Assembly: GCF_949987515.2 (NCBI RefSeq)
Contig: NC_082696.1
Coordinates: 62,504,447 to 62,568,446 of the forward strand
DNA length: 64,000 bases
Reading direction: 5' to 3'
DNA from: Delphinus delphis
Lineage: Eukaryota > Chordata > Mammalia > Artiodactyla > Delphinidae
Part shown: piece after piece, positions 27,901 through 40,310 of the stretch
Numbering within the stretch: the first letter of the stretch is position 1
How the letters are laid out: each line of letters opens with the position of its first letter
Notes under the pieces: model-generated
What the model was told of the DNA's origin: nothing
What the model saw: only the letters and a program-made list of their open reading frames with translations
Database searches by the model: none
Translations under genes and position numbers: made by a program

Positions 27901-28203
27901 CTTCTCCTTTTGTTCCAGTCCTTCAATATCGCCTCACAATGTCTCTTAAATATGTCCTCTTTGATCAGTCTCTGCTACCACCACACTAATCTGAGGTCTC
28001 TTTCTTGGACTTGGATAGCCAACCACCCATTACATCCATCAGTTCTGGCATAAAAGATCCCCATTTCCATTCCATTCAACCTCAGTCTTCATACTGATAT
28101 AGAGCCTTCCTTTAAAAATGAAAATTTGATGGTCTCTATCTGCTCTACTTCTCCTTCCTCTTTTCTGGCAAACTGTAGGCTCCATGAAATAGATAAAATA
28201 CAT
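24943..28203. other. AT-rich sequence, no gene seen
   Basis: Short frames on both strands lack recognisable domains. No RNA gene or clear transposon identified. Confidence 0.45.
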
Positions 28204-28806
28204 TGTATTAGTTTTCTACTGATGTGTGAGAAATTACCACAATCATAGTGGCTTATAAAAATGCAAATGTATTATTTCACAATTTCCACTGGTCAGGAAT
28301 CCAGCTCAGCATGGTTCAGTTCTCCCCAGGTTTAAAATCAACGTGACAGCTGAATATGCCTTCATCTGGAAACTCAACTAAGGCCACTTCCAAGCTCTCT
28401 CAGCTTGTGGGTAGAATTTATTACTGTATGATAGCATGACTGAAGTCCCTGTTTTCTCACTGGCTGTTGGTCAGGAACAGCTTTCATCTCCTAGATGCCA
28501 CTTTCAGATCCTTGAGATGTGTCTCCTTCTATTGGCCCTCACACTTCTACTCTCCCTCATGTTGATTGAACTCACATGCCCCCTCTCCTCAGGAAAGGTC
28601 CAGTCCCTTTTAGAGCCCCTCTGTTAGGAAAGGCTCACCTAGGATAATCTCCCTTTTTAAAAGCAAACTGAACCATATAACATAATCTAACCATGGGGGT
28701 GATACCCATCATATTTACAGGTACCACCATATTCACAATAAAGGAGACGATCCAGGATATATGCACTGGGGGACAGGGATCTTGGTAGGCCATTTTGCCT
28801 ACCACA
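28204..28806 (-). repeat. MLT1-like ERVL-MaLR solo LTR, antisense
   Basis: On the minus strand it begins TGTGGTAGGCAAAATGGCCT and ends near AAACTAATACA, giving TG...CA termini. The internal blocks match the copy at 32700-33210: 'ggagattatcctaggtgagc' here corresponds to 'agattatcctgggttatctg' there, and the ends read alike. It is somewhat longer than that copy. No internal retroviral genes are present. The family name is from memory of MaLR LTRs. Confidence 0.65.
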
Positions 28807-28989
28807 TACATAATATTTCTCACCATTTTATTCCCATCAGTCAGCACAGTGCCTGTCCTACAAAAGATTCTGAATACAAATAATTTACCTCAGATCTCTT
28901 CACTGAGTTCCAACTTATATACCCATCTGCCAACATCACTTCTCCATGTAAGTGCCTTGCAGCCATGTATAATTGTTGTGGCCAAAGCA

Positions 28990-29690
28990 GAATGCTTAAT
29001 TATGTCCCTCACTCCTCAAGTCTTACCTAGGCCAGGAAATTGTATTACCATTCAAACTGCTTCTCAAGTAAAAACTTGGGCATCATTTCTGGTTCCTCCC
29101 TTCCATTTCATCTCATATCAATTCATTCACAAATCCTGTAAACTTTACTTCTAAAATACTGCTAAACCTGATACTTCATTGTTTTCCCCTTATCTTCCCT
29201 AGTCCAACTCCCATTACTGTCTGGTATAACTGCCACGGTGATTTCATTGATTCCATGCTCTACCTCCGCACCTCCTTTCCGTCTGTTGTCTAGAGAGGTC
29301 TTTTTAAATGAGGATGCAATCATTTCTTTCCAATCTCATCCTCTAGTTCTCTTGTCCTGTCTTCTCATGATCCAGCCTGTATGGCTTTCACTCTTTCCCT
29401 CAGACATGGGGTGCATTCCAGCTTTAACACCTTTTTTCTCCCTTATACCTCTTTGTATGTTTGTCTCCTTTTTACTGAAATTCTAGTTCAAGTGTTACTT
29501 TTGCAGTGAAATTATTCACACCTTTATCATTCTCTATTAAATTACCCATTTTGTTTTCTTTTTATCACCCATTGCTTTCTGAAGTTCTCTTGGTTATATA
29601 TGTGTTTAGTATTGGTTTTCTGATTTTAGTTATAACAGTGACTGATATATGATAGGTATGCAGTAAAAATATGTTGAATAAATTGATGCT
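28990..29690 (+). repeat. L2 LINE fragment
   Basis: Extended L2-like order: 'aaacttgggcatcatttctg', 'ccttctctatcaattcattc'-type text, 'aaatgaggatgcaatcattt', a 'cctgtatggctttcactctt' block and a tail ending 'gtatgcagtaaaaatatgtt gaat'. Frames at 28795-29154 and 29238-29486 lie inside this decayed element. Confidence 0.65.
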
Positions 29691-30129
29691 GCCATGATAG
29701 GATTTAAATAGATTTTAAAGGGCCTTCTGCTTATCATTCTTGATAGGCTTGAACTTTCTAACATTAGACTAACACATACCTTAACAATGGAAGAAGGAGA
29801 GAACAGTACCCTGGAGACTGCAGTGAAAATGTACTAACTAGTGTAGCATGCAGCCTGGCTGCATGGTTTCAATAGAATGGACTAATTCCTGAAACAACCT
29901 ACTCACTTACTAAAAACAACAGTGTATAAAATTTCATGGTCAATTTTGTGACTCATAACAACAGTAATTCCTGGAAAGTTCTCCAATATCTAGAGCATTC
30001 TGGATAAAGCAAACTGTGCCATATAACATAACCATAACATGCCATCCTGATATAAGAGAGATGATGTACTTTGGATGCAGAGGTTTTGGGAAAGTGCGTA
30101 GCAACTTTTAAAGCCAACCACTTTATGCA

Positions 30130-30310
30130 CATTGTTTCATATATAAGGTACTATTATTTTTCCTCATTTTGCTGTGGAGAAAGTCGAGTCAGAGAAGGAG
30201 TAGAAGACTTGCCCAAGGTCCTACAACTAGTAATTAGGGGAGCTGGTATTTGAACCCAGGAAATGGAACTTCAGAGCCAGAGCACTCTTAATCATCACAC
30301 TACACTGTGT
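30130..30310 (-). repeat. MIR SINE, antisense
   Basis: Contains the antisense MIR core in order: 'cagagaaggagtagaagact', 'tgcccaaggtcctacaacta', 'tatttgaacccagga' and 'gagcactcttaatcatcaca'. MIR elements predate placental mammals. The frame at 30071-30253 lies partly in it and is not a gene. Confidence 0.85.
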
Positions 30311-32699
30311 ATGGAAAGAGTAGGAAGTAAACGTTTTTCTTTTTTCCCTAGAGTAGGTCCCATGAGTATAATCTTAATAGGGAGACGCAATTAAATCAGA
30401 ATTTCCTAAAATGTGTTCCATAAAACACTAATAACTCTAGACAGTCTGTGAGGTAAAAATATTCTAAAGTAATATCATTTTAAGAAAAACCATATAATTA
30501 TAATGCCTTTCTTAGGAAATCCTGGTTCGTGTCAGCCGTATGAGAGCTCATCTGGCACTGAGGCGCTCCAAAATACTGAAACAGAACATCCCCACGTTAT
30601 TTTTACAATAGAACAAATCCTCCCCACTGTTTTTTTTTTTAACCTTATATTTATTGATATCCCAAAAGATAAAACACACTTTTGGGAGCCTTTTCTAAGG
30701 TGAATTCTTAGGACAATCCAAACATTTGGCAGAACTGGCAGCAGAATATCAAAAAAGAGAATGGGGGGTGGTTCTGTTGCACCTCCAAATATTAAAGGTT
30801 ATCAGCATTAGCTGACTGAAAATGCTTAGTCCACCCTTCACTGATAGGCTTTTAATGTACAAAGAAACAGATCGACTTGTGGTGTGTTCGTATGAAGTAA
30901 GTGAGCCACACTTAGGAATACAGATCTCTGTGTGGGTGTGCGTATGGGCTGTGAGGAGGGAGAAGCAGGGCAGCTGAGAGGAAAAGAGAAGCTTAGTTAG
31001 TTACTTACATATTTAAAAGTCAAGAGGATTGGTGCTTAATTTTTTTTTCTTGGATCCATTACTCCTCTAATCCTTGACTTTGTTACCTTTAGTTTTGCTG
31101 ATTAAAAGTTATTATGTGGGTGGGTTAGTCAGCACTGTGGTGTTACTGAACAAGCAGACAGTAGCTACAGTCCTTTTTTGCAACAGGACAATTAAAAATG
31201 TAATCAGCTTTGAAAAGTTGAAGGTAAAAAAGAAATACCATGAATAGACATGGATCTAAATAACTGCCTGGCTAGCAGACGGTCACTGCACATCTTTTTA
31301 AAATTTGGAGAAGAGTCAGATTAGGAAAGGGATAATTTTTCTGATTGATCATTGCATACAAAAAGGCTTGACTTACGCATTTTGAAACAGAACACAATGT
31401 AAAAGCTGAAAAATAAACCATAAAATACAATGCTGAAAATTTCCATATCACAGCTGCCCAGAGTGCATAACAAGGAGGATATTAGTAATGTCCATATGCA
31501 CATAAGTCTACAGGGATGCCTCTTGCCAGCAGCAAAATGAAAGGAATGACAATGTCAATCACATCCAAGAGATGATGTTAATGTTTTTCAAACAGTTCTT
31601 TCACACTCAGAAATAGTGCTCATTAATAATGGATAGTACTTTATGAAGGAGAAGGAATGTTGCCTACAAAACTGATGGAATTCATTGTTCATTGCTCATC
31701 ACCTCTCAACAATGAACTGCATTTCTGCAGGATGATTTTTCTTTTGTCTTCAAAACTATGCCAAAGTAGGTTTCAAACCTTTTAAGCTAATTGATCTCTT
31801 TCTTTTCTGAACATTTCACATGTAGCACTAAGGCACTGCCCGTTCTCACACTTCCCTGTTCATCCCTACCTGTCCCTATTTCAAGTCACCTCCTTTTTAA
31901 ATCATAGTTTTTGACTAGTACAGTTGAAATGTGCAAGAAAGTTCTCAAGCTTTCAAAACTGCCTTGAAATCCTGATGGTAAAATTAAGATTGAGGGTTTT
32001 TTGTTTTTGTTTTTGTTTTTTTTAAATTTTACTGTTTCCCTTCCTCTGCTTAGCTGTTCAAGCAGCTGTCAGTAGGGCCTGTGGATTTGCTGAGATTTGG
32101 AGGTTTCCAGATTGTATAATCAAATGTAAAAACTGAAAAATCACTGAATTCAGAAAGGTTACCGATTCCATGGAGATTAATTTCCTAATATGCCACTTTC
32201 TTCAGGGAAGCACCTAATTATCTCTCTTTGACTAAGAAGCCATTTGGAGTGAATTTTGTATAATGACCTCCATTTTTAACATTTTTTAAGTAAATGCTTT
32301 TTTGAAATAGCTTTGAATATGAGACCAACTGCCTATTCTGTTCACATTAAAAGCTACCTTTTAGCAATATATTGGAAAACTCATGCATAGAAATACAAGA
32401 TACAAATTAGAGCTATAGAAAAATTATATTTATACTAAACTCCACTCTAATGATAATGCCTTTTGTGTAAAACAGTGAATGCCAGATGAAAATGACAATT
32501 TATGTTGATATATAGCAATAAAAAGATAAATTCTATCTTTGGACATAGGTCAAATTTGAGTTTTTTCCATCTCTATAATTTAATTACAGGAGTGATTTCC
32601 TGTCAGTTGAGATTCATTTGTCTCAGTTATGTCTTATGAAGTAATGAAAAGAAGTGCAGGAATATTTAGTTATTCCATATCCAAAGAATAAAGAACACA
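30311..32699. other. Unique sequence, no gene seen
   Basis: No supported coding region. (TTTTG)n-like text occurs at about 31998-32018. Parts near 30500-31300 are less AT-rich, but no exon or RNA gene is evident. Confidence 0.4.
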
Positions 32700-33210
32700 T
32701 GTGGTAGGAAAAATAACTACCAACCTCCCTCCCCTGCCAAAGTTGTCAAAATACAAATTCCTACCACCTGTGACTGTGGTATGTTATATAACAAAGGGAA
32801 ATTAAGGATGCACATGGAATAAAGCTTGCTAATCAGTGGCCCTTAACATAAAAAGATTATCCTGGGTTATCTGGTCCAGTGCAATCACAAGGACCTTAAA
32901 AGTGGACAAGGGAAGCAGTAAAGAAAGTCATGACTTGTGAGAAGAACTCTACATGCCATTGCTGGCTGTGAAGATGAAGGAAGGGGACCAAGAGCCAAGG
33001 AATGCAGGGGCCTGTAGAAGCTGGAATAGGCAAGGGAAGGGATTCTCCCCTAGAGCCTCCAGAAAGGAGCTCATTTCTGTTGTTACCTTGATTTTAGCAC
33101 AGTGAGAGCTGTTTTGTACTTCCAATACACAGAACTGTAAAGTAATATGTGTTGTTTGAAGTCACTAAATTTGTACTAATTTGTTACAGCAGTCATATAA
33201 AACTAATATC
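32700..33210 (+). repeat. MLT1-like ERVL-MaLR solo LTR
   Basis: Starts TGTGGTAGGAAAAATAACTA and runs through 'caatcacaaggaccttaaaa', 'gctggctgtgaagatgaagg', 'attctcccctagagcctcca' and 'aatttgttacagcagtcata', ending 'aaaactaatatc'. This is the same LTR family as 28204-28806 but in the opposite orientation. A polyadenylation-type AT-rich segment lies near its 3' end. No internal genes flank it. Confidence 0.7.
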
Positions 33211-33494
33211 TGGATTTTAGGGGCATGGTCATGTTGTCTTTGTCCTTTTAAATGAAACAAATTACAAACCATATAAAGAAGTCTTCTCTAGATTTCCATT
33301 CAAAATTTCTGACCTCAGCAAATTTGAACTGAAGAAAGGAAGAGGTAAAGAGGAAAGGAAAGTACTTCACTGTTAACTATATGACCTGGTCTCCAGCTTT
33401 CTGGTTCTGGCAGGTGTTTAAAATTTATTCATAGCTATTTTCATGTGTTCTTTGATGTCTCCCCTGCTAAGTACTTGTGAGCAGTACTCCTCGT

Positions 33495-33882
33495 ATCTAT
33501 CAAGATTCTTCCAAAGGAAAAGAACTAGTAGGTGATACATGGATATATCCATGGATTATCGCAAGGGATTGGCTTATTCAGTGTGGGGGCTGGCTAAAGT
33601 CTGAAGTTTACAGGGCAGGCAATCAAGAAGGAGGGATTACAAGCTGATGGAAACCCCATGAACATGGGCCAATGCCTGTTGCTCACTAATGCACCTCTCT
33701 TTTTCTTTATCAGGGAAAGCTTTTGTCCTCTTTTATAGGGGTAACAAATGATTGAGTCAGACCTACCCAAGATGAACTATTAAAGTTAATTGATTAGGAA
33801 TGGTAATTACATCTGCAAAAAAAATCCCTTCAGAGCAACAACTGAAGATGCTTTGTGTTTGATTAAACAACTGGGAGAAGTG
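33495..33882 (-). repeat. MLT2-like ERVL LTR fragment, antisense
   Basis: Shares block order with 1712-2170: 'attggcttattcagtgtggg', 'gggctggctaaagtctgaag', 'cagacctacccaagatgaac' and a terminal 'tttgattaaacaactgggag'. It is diverged, with approximate ends. Confidence 0.5.
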
Positions 33883-33945
33883 TATGTATGTGTGTGTGTG
33901 CACTGTCACTTTCTTTCATTCCTCAAACCACTGCAACAGAGTACC

Positions 33946-34159
33946 TTTTTTTTTTTTTTTCTTTTTCCCAATACGCGGGCCTCTCACTGTTGTGGCCTCT
34001 CCCATTGAGGAGCAAGGCTCCGGACGCGCAGGCTCAGCGGCCATGGCTCACGGACCCAGCTGCTCCGCGGCATGTGGGATCTTCCCCGACCAGGGCACGA
34101 ACCCGTGTCCCCTGCATCGGCAGGCGGACTCTCAACCACTGCGCCACCAGGGAAGCCCC
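33946..34159 (-). repeat. CHR-type SINE, antisense
   Basis: Minus-strand SINE with a T run at 33946-33967, the tRNA-like head at its right end (revcomp GGGGCTTCCCTGGTGGCGCA), and an imperfect flanking repeat of about 13-15 bases ('aacag..tacctttt' / 'aacagtatctttt'). The frames at 33884-34237, 33888-34175, 33984-34202 and 34034-34273 come from this SINE. Confidence 0.94.
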
Positions 34160-34589
34160 AAACAGTATCTTTTGAACTGTTCTTTGTCCCGCATCCAGAC
34201 ACATACTAGAAAGGGAATTCTTGGGAGCATAGTTTAGCCTAGAGAAATTAACACACCGCAAAGTCATTATCAACCCTCAATTCAGGCTGTGTCTCTCGTA
34301 ACTATCGTGCGTCTATCAATCTCCCTTCAACTTCTGTTCCTAGGAGAATATACAGCTTCTTACTACCAAGTATATTTTGCTTCTTCCAGAGTACCAGTGG
34401 TAGCACGAATATCATGAATCTGAAGGATAGCAAGTGGTCAGAGATGGTGAGGAGTATATGGTGCATCGTTCTCAGTAATAAACAAAAACAGAAAATGTTT
34501 AACATTTCGCTTTGAGTGGGATATTATATCTTACCTCTTTAAATTTATCCCCTGCCATGCTTATTGCTCACTGACTGTCTTGCTGCCAA

Positions 34590-34940
34590 ACTGAAAGCAC
34601 CTGGTGCGGAGGCCTTTGCCCATTCTGTTCCCCTGAAGAATTTCACAGGACTTCCTCCATCAATTCAATCAGATCTGATCTATGATCACATTCATGTTGG
34701 TCACTCTTTATGCCTTCATATTACTTCATTTTTATTCCTAGAACTAATCACAACATTAAATTTCATTATATGTTGGCTTACTTCATTATTTTCTGCTCTC
34801 CCTCTGCAATTGAAGCTCCTTGAAAGCAGGAGCTGTCTCTCTTCAGTTCAACATTGTATGTCTAGCAATCAGAATAGTACTTAGCACTGTCGGTAGAATC
34901 TGTTTCATTCTGAGGTTTAGCCTAAATGAATGAGTGATCA
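34590..34940 (+). repeat. L2 LINE 3' fragment
   Basis: Shows 'gaagctccttgaaagcagga', 'gtctctcttcagttcaacat', 'agaatagtacttagcactgt' and a terminal 'aaatgaatgagtgatca', the standard 3' order of L2. The frame at 34564-34884 lies within it. Confidence 0.7.
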
Positions 34941-35189
34941 AAAGTTCTCAAACATTAGTGGAAGAATTCCTAGGCATTTATTATCTTAATATGGAATAGA
35001 TAACAAAATTTTTCAATGAATAAATATTTCACTAATGCTCATAAGACAACCAAAGGCAGTTTTTTTAATATTAAAAAGATAAGGTTCACAGTTAATTATG
35101 TTTTGAAAAGTTTTTTGAGTATAGAATGATTATTTACTTATTGTTGGAAATTTTCAGTATGCTAAATAGTAACTTTGAGGTGGACAAAT

Positions 35190-35360
35190 TCAGAGAGACC
35201 CAAGCTGGATAATAGCTCCATCACTTCTCAGCTATATGACTGTGAACCAAATTAGCCTCAGTTTTATTGTCTTTCAGTGGGGATAATATTGGATGTGCAG
35301 CTTTTAATGAGGATTACATGAAGTCCATATACAGTAAATCCTCAATGAATGCTATCTTCC
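35190..35360 (+). repeat. MIR SINE
   Basis: Sense MIR order is visible: 'tagctccatcacttctcagc', 'tatatgactgtgaacc', 'ctcagttttattgtctttca', 'gtggggataatatt', 'tgaggattacatgaa' and 'cctcaatgaatgctat'. Confidence 0.85.
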
Positions 35361-35999
35361 TATTTATTTCTTATCAGTGGTAATATAGATAGATTTTCCC
35401 ATAGAAGTTACATATAATCTTATTTAATAATCAGTATTTAGCACTAACTATAAAATATGGATAACAGCATCCTCTCATTGCATTAAATTTTTAATTTTAA
35501 ATTACATGTCTAATTTTATTTTTTATTAAAAATAAAAATTATTAATTTTATTTTTTGCGTGGCACAACCACAAGAATGGCTAAATTAAAAGAAATGTCTG
35601 AAAAAAAAAGTCACTGCCAAATGACAAGAATATGAAGCTAACTAGATATTCACCCAGAGACCGTATGTCCCATCTTGCTGTGATACTCTAGGGTGACACT
35701 TGTTGTTATGGTGTAAGTAATAGCATCTGCTCATTCTAAAAAGTATATTGGTTTGGCTTATGAATTTTATTTCTAACCTAGTTGAAATAAACAATATGAA
35801 GAATGGGAAGAGAGACTTAACTACAGATATTTTAGGGATTAAAAAAAAGACTAAAAGGATATCATGAACAATTGCGTACCTGGGTATTAGAGAACTTAGA
35901 TGAAATAGATATATTCATTTAAAAGCAATGTATTAAAATTGACAACTATATATATAAAACTTCATAAATGTAAAATCTATAACTATATATAATGTGTAT
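35361..35999. other. AT-rich sequence with TA tracts
   Basis: No gene. A run of mixed TATA text at about 35945-36035 borders a probable old L1 fragment. Some of 35840-36000 may belong to that L1. Confidence 0.4.
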
Positions 36000-36345
36000 T
36001 AAATATATACAATATATAATATATATAGTATATGTATAAAATTTGAATAGTCCTAAAAATCATTAGAGAACTTGAATGTGTTAAACACCTTCTGACAAAG
36101 AAAACACCTGACAGAGACGGTAACATCCAAGAATAAATAATCCAATTTTAATATACTCCTCACAAAGAGAGAAAAAGAAATAATCTCTCAATCTTCATGA
36201 AGTAAACATAATTTTAATAATAACATTAGGTAAGGATAATACTAAAGAACAAAAAAGGAGAAACTAGAATAAAGCACTCTTACTCAAGAATATAGGTACA
36301 AAATCCTAAACAAAATATTGGCAAAGCAAATATAAATATTTCTCT
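36000..36345 (+). repeat. Ancient L1 ORF2 fragment
   Basis: 'aaatcctaaacaaaatattg' followed by 'gcaaagcaaat' is the degraded L1 ORF2 reverse-transcriptase phrase, also visible at 47650-47670 in the younger L1 as 'atcctcaacaaaatactagc'. The upstream text fits the same frame with many stops. A very old copy. Confidence 0.5.
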
Positions 36346-36589
36346 TCATAAAAAATCCAAAGGGGTGATCTAATAGACATATATAACACATAGCACCCCC
36401 AAAATGGAAAAATACACATGTTGTTCAAGAGCAAATTGCTTATCTCCAGTCTAGTAAGTCTTTCCTCTTAGATAAAATCCACACATTAAACTCTTCACTA
36501 GAGCAATCTGATTGGATAAGCCCATAGGCCCCCCAATTCAAAACTTCCAAAGCTGCATTTATCAGATGATATTTAATAAATCTTTCTCA

Positions 36590-37395
36590 CATCCTCTTTT
36601 TCCTACATTAACCAGTTCACCAAGCAAGAACTCTTGAAGTCATCATAAACTGCTTCTATCCCTGAACCAGAAGGCTTCCAATTGGTTACTGAGTCCTGTC
36701 AGTTCTATTGTTGACATGGCTCTAAGAGCAGCCCCCTCCTTTCTATCTCCAGTGATAATACCTTAGTAGGACCCTTGTTATTACCATGTAGACCACTGCA
36801 GCCGCCTTTGATGTCATCATCCTCTTATCCATTTTATCCAGTCTTAAAACTCCTGCAGATTTATCTCTTTAATATGTGAATCTGATCATTACTGTCTACT
36901 TAAAACCTTTTTCTGTTTTTCTATCCCCTTCAGTATAAAAATCTAATGTCAACATAATATATAGTGGGTTTCTGGCCCCTGACTTCTAGATATATTACCA
37001 TATTCCTATACACTATGCTCTATTAATAATACTAAATTACTTGCAGTACCTAAAAAAACATTGTTTCTTTGCTTTTGCAAATGCTTCTTCTTTTACTTGT
37101 AATATTCTTTTTTCCATCTTAAGTAGTTGATCCATATTTTCTTCAAAGGATCTAATCATAGGAATCATCTACTTTGAGATTTTTCCCAACTATTTTTTAC
37201 CTTTCTCATGAAACCTTCCCTTCCCCTTTTCTGTTCCTACTGTACTTATCACACTGTAGTTTAATTTTCTTTTTATTCATTTTTTCCTATCTAAACTGAA
37301 AGCTCCTTGAAAGAAGGCATCATAGCTTGATCTCTGTGTTCACTCAATGCAGCATATGCACTCAATGAATATTTGTTGAGTGACAAATGAATATA
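36590..37395 (+). repeat. L2 LINE fragment
   Basis: Includes 'tttgcttttgcaaatgcttc', 'cttcaaaggatctaatcata', 'ctgtacttatcacactgtag', 'aaagctccttgaaagaaggc' and the terminal 'caatgaatatttgttgagtg', in L2 order. Confidence 0.72.
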
Positions 37396-38139
37396 AAGAA
37401 GAATATGAAAGCATATGTACTAGTATACATGTGTATACTCAAAATTTTGAAAGTGATTCTTTCTGTTTTGACTTAATATGAGATAATTTGTCCTTGTAGT
37501 ACTCTTCTTAGTTTGTATTTTGAGAAATAATGTGCACATATGCAGTTCTTAAGGTGGACAAATCATTAATATGAAAATTCACTGTTGAATGAGTTAAAAA
37601 GGTGTGTTTGGACTTCTTGTGTTCCTTTTTGGATTGCTAAAAACACTTCAATATTAATTTGAACACTTGAAAGGAAAAGAAACAGTAATCAATAGAGACT
37701 ACACCACTCTTTGGCATGTGGTATGCATTTGCTGAAGCAGAAGCCTGCCATATGCCATACGTGATGTGCCACCCAACTTTGCCATCATGTCAGCGAATGC
37801 ATTGTATCTCGCAGCCAAGCCACATGGGTGTGACATGCCTTCCACTCCAGCATTTCTACGAACATTTTTCCACTTAATTCTGTCACACATGGTATCCATA
37901 ATCTGTTAGGAGGAGTTCTGCCCATTTTGTCACCTTTAACATCTGAAAGCACTTATGATGGTGCCAAATTGATTGTTCTTCTGATTTGAATCAGATGTGA
38001 GTCATTCTGGGTGAAATTTCTAAAAGGATTTCCAGTAGTCATTTTTCCATAAAAGTTGAAACAAGAATGGGTAATGACACATACAAGAAATCACTTGTAG
38101 TGTAGTTAATTGCATATGAGAATATTTTTTTACTCACAC
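37396..38139. other. Unique sequence with a CpG-retaining block
   Basis: Mostly AT-rich. At 37690-37915 the sequence is less AT-rich and keeps several CpG dinucleotides within about 120 bases. A 66-residue frame on the minus strand (37699-37899) has no recognisable domain. I do not recognise the block as a repeat. Confidence 0.35.
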
Positions 38140-38205
38140 ATTCATGCATTGACCAAATATTTATTGAACTTTCATGATGTGTCAAGCACTGTGCTATATG
38201 CTGAG
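38140..38205 (-). repeat. Old L2/MIR-type 3' tail, antisense
   Basis: 'caaatatttattgaactttc' then 'atgatgtgtcaagcactgtg' is the common antisense tail of ancient LINE/SINE elements. It is short, so the family is uncertain. Confidence 0.45.
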
Positions 38206-40035
38206 GAAGAAAAAAAAAAAAAAGAGTACGAAACCAAGATTCTCTTCCTCAAGAAGACTGGGGAAGCATGAAAAAAAATAAAAAGAAGGTTTTTTTTTAT
38301 TCAATTCATATTATCTTGTTATTTAAAAATGATTTTTAAAAAATTTTTGTCCACTCAAATTTTCTTCTTGCCATTTCAAAAAAAGAAAAATGCAGCCTTA
38401 TGAGTACAGCTATTTTTTTCAAGACAGAATGCCATGCTGCAATTTAGAATTGTAGAGAAGAATCAGGACAATTCTGTGTGTAAACAAAGCAAACAATAAC
38501 TATACACCCCTTTTTATGCATATGTTTTCAGTAAAAGTTGTCTTGGGGCTTTGGCAAACAAAACTGCATGAAAAACCTCTACTCACAGGACTTCGTGTAT
38601 TTAATTTGGAAGAAAAGAGATAATACTTTTAACCTTTTTTAAGAAAATATGTTTTCGTGGTCATATTAAAAAAAAGTGCTGTCCTCAAAACAAATATCAA
38701 ATAAATACTTAAGACATTTGCATTTTTGAAAGAATATCACAATTAGTGAGGAAATGAGTATAGACTGCAATAATGAAATAGGTAATTTTCAAAGCTAATT
38801 TTTAAATCCAAGATGGGTTTGTGAATAACCATTGTTTATGAATGGAAAAGACTAATTTTCACAGACGTTGACATTTGCATGCCAATCAGAATTGAATTTC
38901 TGAACATAAGAACTTTGCTTACTATTCCATGTGTTTTTCTGTAGACATTCATTCAATTTAGAATGTGTGCCAGTTATTAAACTCTGTTAGCATGTTTTAT
39001 CATAATGAGAATTGGACTGGATAAAATTGAAGGTAGATTTTTGGTTTGAATATGTATTTTTCCTATCATAGAAATATTAATAAACATGATTATTTACCTT
39101 TCTATCTATCATCCAGAAGTATAATGCAATAAAAATATCTGTCAGTCTACATATTGCCCATTAGTAGGTTCCTGATGGTGTTAGTTAACACCACATTAAA
39201 ACCATAGCATATAGGCAAAAATTAGAAAGGATGAATTAATTGCTGAATTAAAGTGAGAAAGCTATTGAATTCAACAAGACATAGGGAAATAATAAAAGAA
39301 ATGTTAGGATTTGAAGAACATTGTTAATATTTTATATAAAAAACAAATTGAGAATTAATGAATTAACATTTGCTGAGTTCTTACAAGTCCTCAGAGGTAT
39401 TATTAACATCTTACATTTAGTCTCAATTTCTTTCACACATTCTCAGAAATAATTTCACTAGTTAAGGAAGGGAAAAAATAAATAATAGCAATATCAGTTT
39501 TGGGGAGAGAATATTATTTATATCCTAGTTTTAATTAATGTAAAACAACTCAGACTTGGAAAAAATAAATTTATAGCATACATGTTTAAAAAACAATTGC
39601 CCTAATGCCATTTTGATAAAAAACAAACACAAAATGTTCTCTAGACTCTCACAATTCTAGAAAACTTATTGTTTAGATAAATATTTATATTAAGATAACT
39701 TTTTTACCAAAATATATAATTTCTACCATTCCTTGGTACCTCAAGGTCAATATTATGCATAACACCATCAGCATGCTAATTGAATCAATAATAATGCAGG
39801 AGCAACAGTAAGATTCAGGCAGCTATAGACACAGAAAATACTTCAATCTACTTAATAAAGAAGGAGGCATTAACTGGATGATAAAGCAACTTGTAATGGC
39901 CATGGCTGTGGGACTGGCTAAATCAGACCTCTGTCACAGACCCTCAGCAGTGGCCACACTGAGTTTTCATTGCTGTTAAAATGAGCAAGGCAAACATTTA
40001 TGAACTCATTCTTGTTGATTACTGTCTTTCTTCAG
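38206..40035. other. AT-rich sequence, no gene seen
   Basis: A poly-A run lies at about 38210-38223. No supported gene, exon or transposon. Confidence 0.45.
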
Positions 40036-40071
40036 AAATATCACTTGTATTTTAAATATCACTTGTATTTT
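40036..40071. repeat. Exact 18-bp tandem duplication
   Basis: The unit AAATATCACTTGTATTTT occurs twice head to tail (40036-40053 and 40054-40071) without a mismatch. It sits 4 bases from the hairpin at 40076. Confidence 0.95.
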
Positions 40072-40075
40072 ACGT

Positions 40076-40130
40076 ATCAGTTTATTCAGGCACCACCAAA
40101 AATATTTTGGTGGTGCCTGAATAAACTGAT
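40076..40130. repeat. Perfect hairpin: 26-bp arms, 3-base loop
   Basis: The left arm (40076-40101, starting ATCAGTTTATTCAGGCACCA) and the right arm (40105-40130) are exact reverse complements separated by ATA. No mismatch, bulge or decay is visible. It lies between the 18-bp tandem duplication and the start of a MIR-like element. It could be a recent fold-back (template-switch) mutation or a short hairpin transcript. I know of no transposon family with this terminal sequence. Confidence 0.97.
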
Positions 40131-40136
40131 GTAGAA

Positions 40137-40310
40137 GAAAGAACACTGGCTTGAGAATTGTGAGGCTTGGATCCTTGACATTAAATATATCTAGTATCTT
40201 GGAAAAATCAGCTTCTTGGTATATTAATTTTCTATTCTGCAACATGAGGAAACTTAATAGATGACTTCTAAGGTGCTTTATGTCTCTAACATTTATGATT
40301 ACATCAATGA
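40137..40310 (+). repeat. MIR-like SINE
   Basis: Degraded MIR-type order: 'gaacactggcttgagaattg', 'caacatgaggaaacttaata', 'gatgacttctaaggtgcttt' and 'tctctaacatttatgatt'. Confidence 0.6.

Noticed and set aside
33884..34237. 117-residue frame and its overlapping frames
   Set aside because: Entirely produced by an antisense CHR SINE plus poly-T; similar frames recur in every SINE copy.
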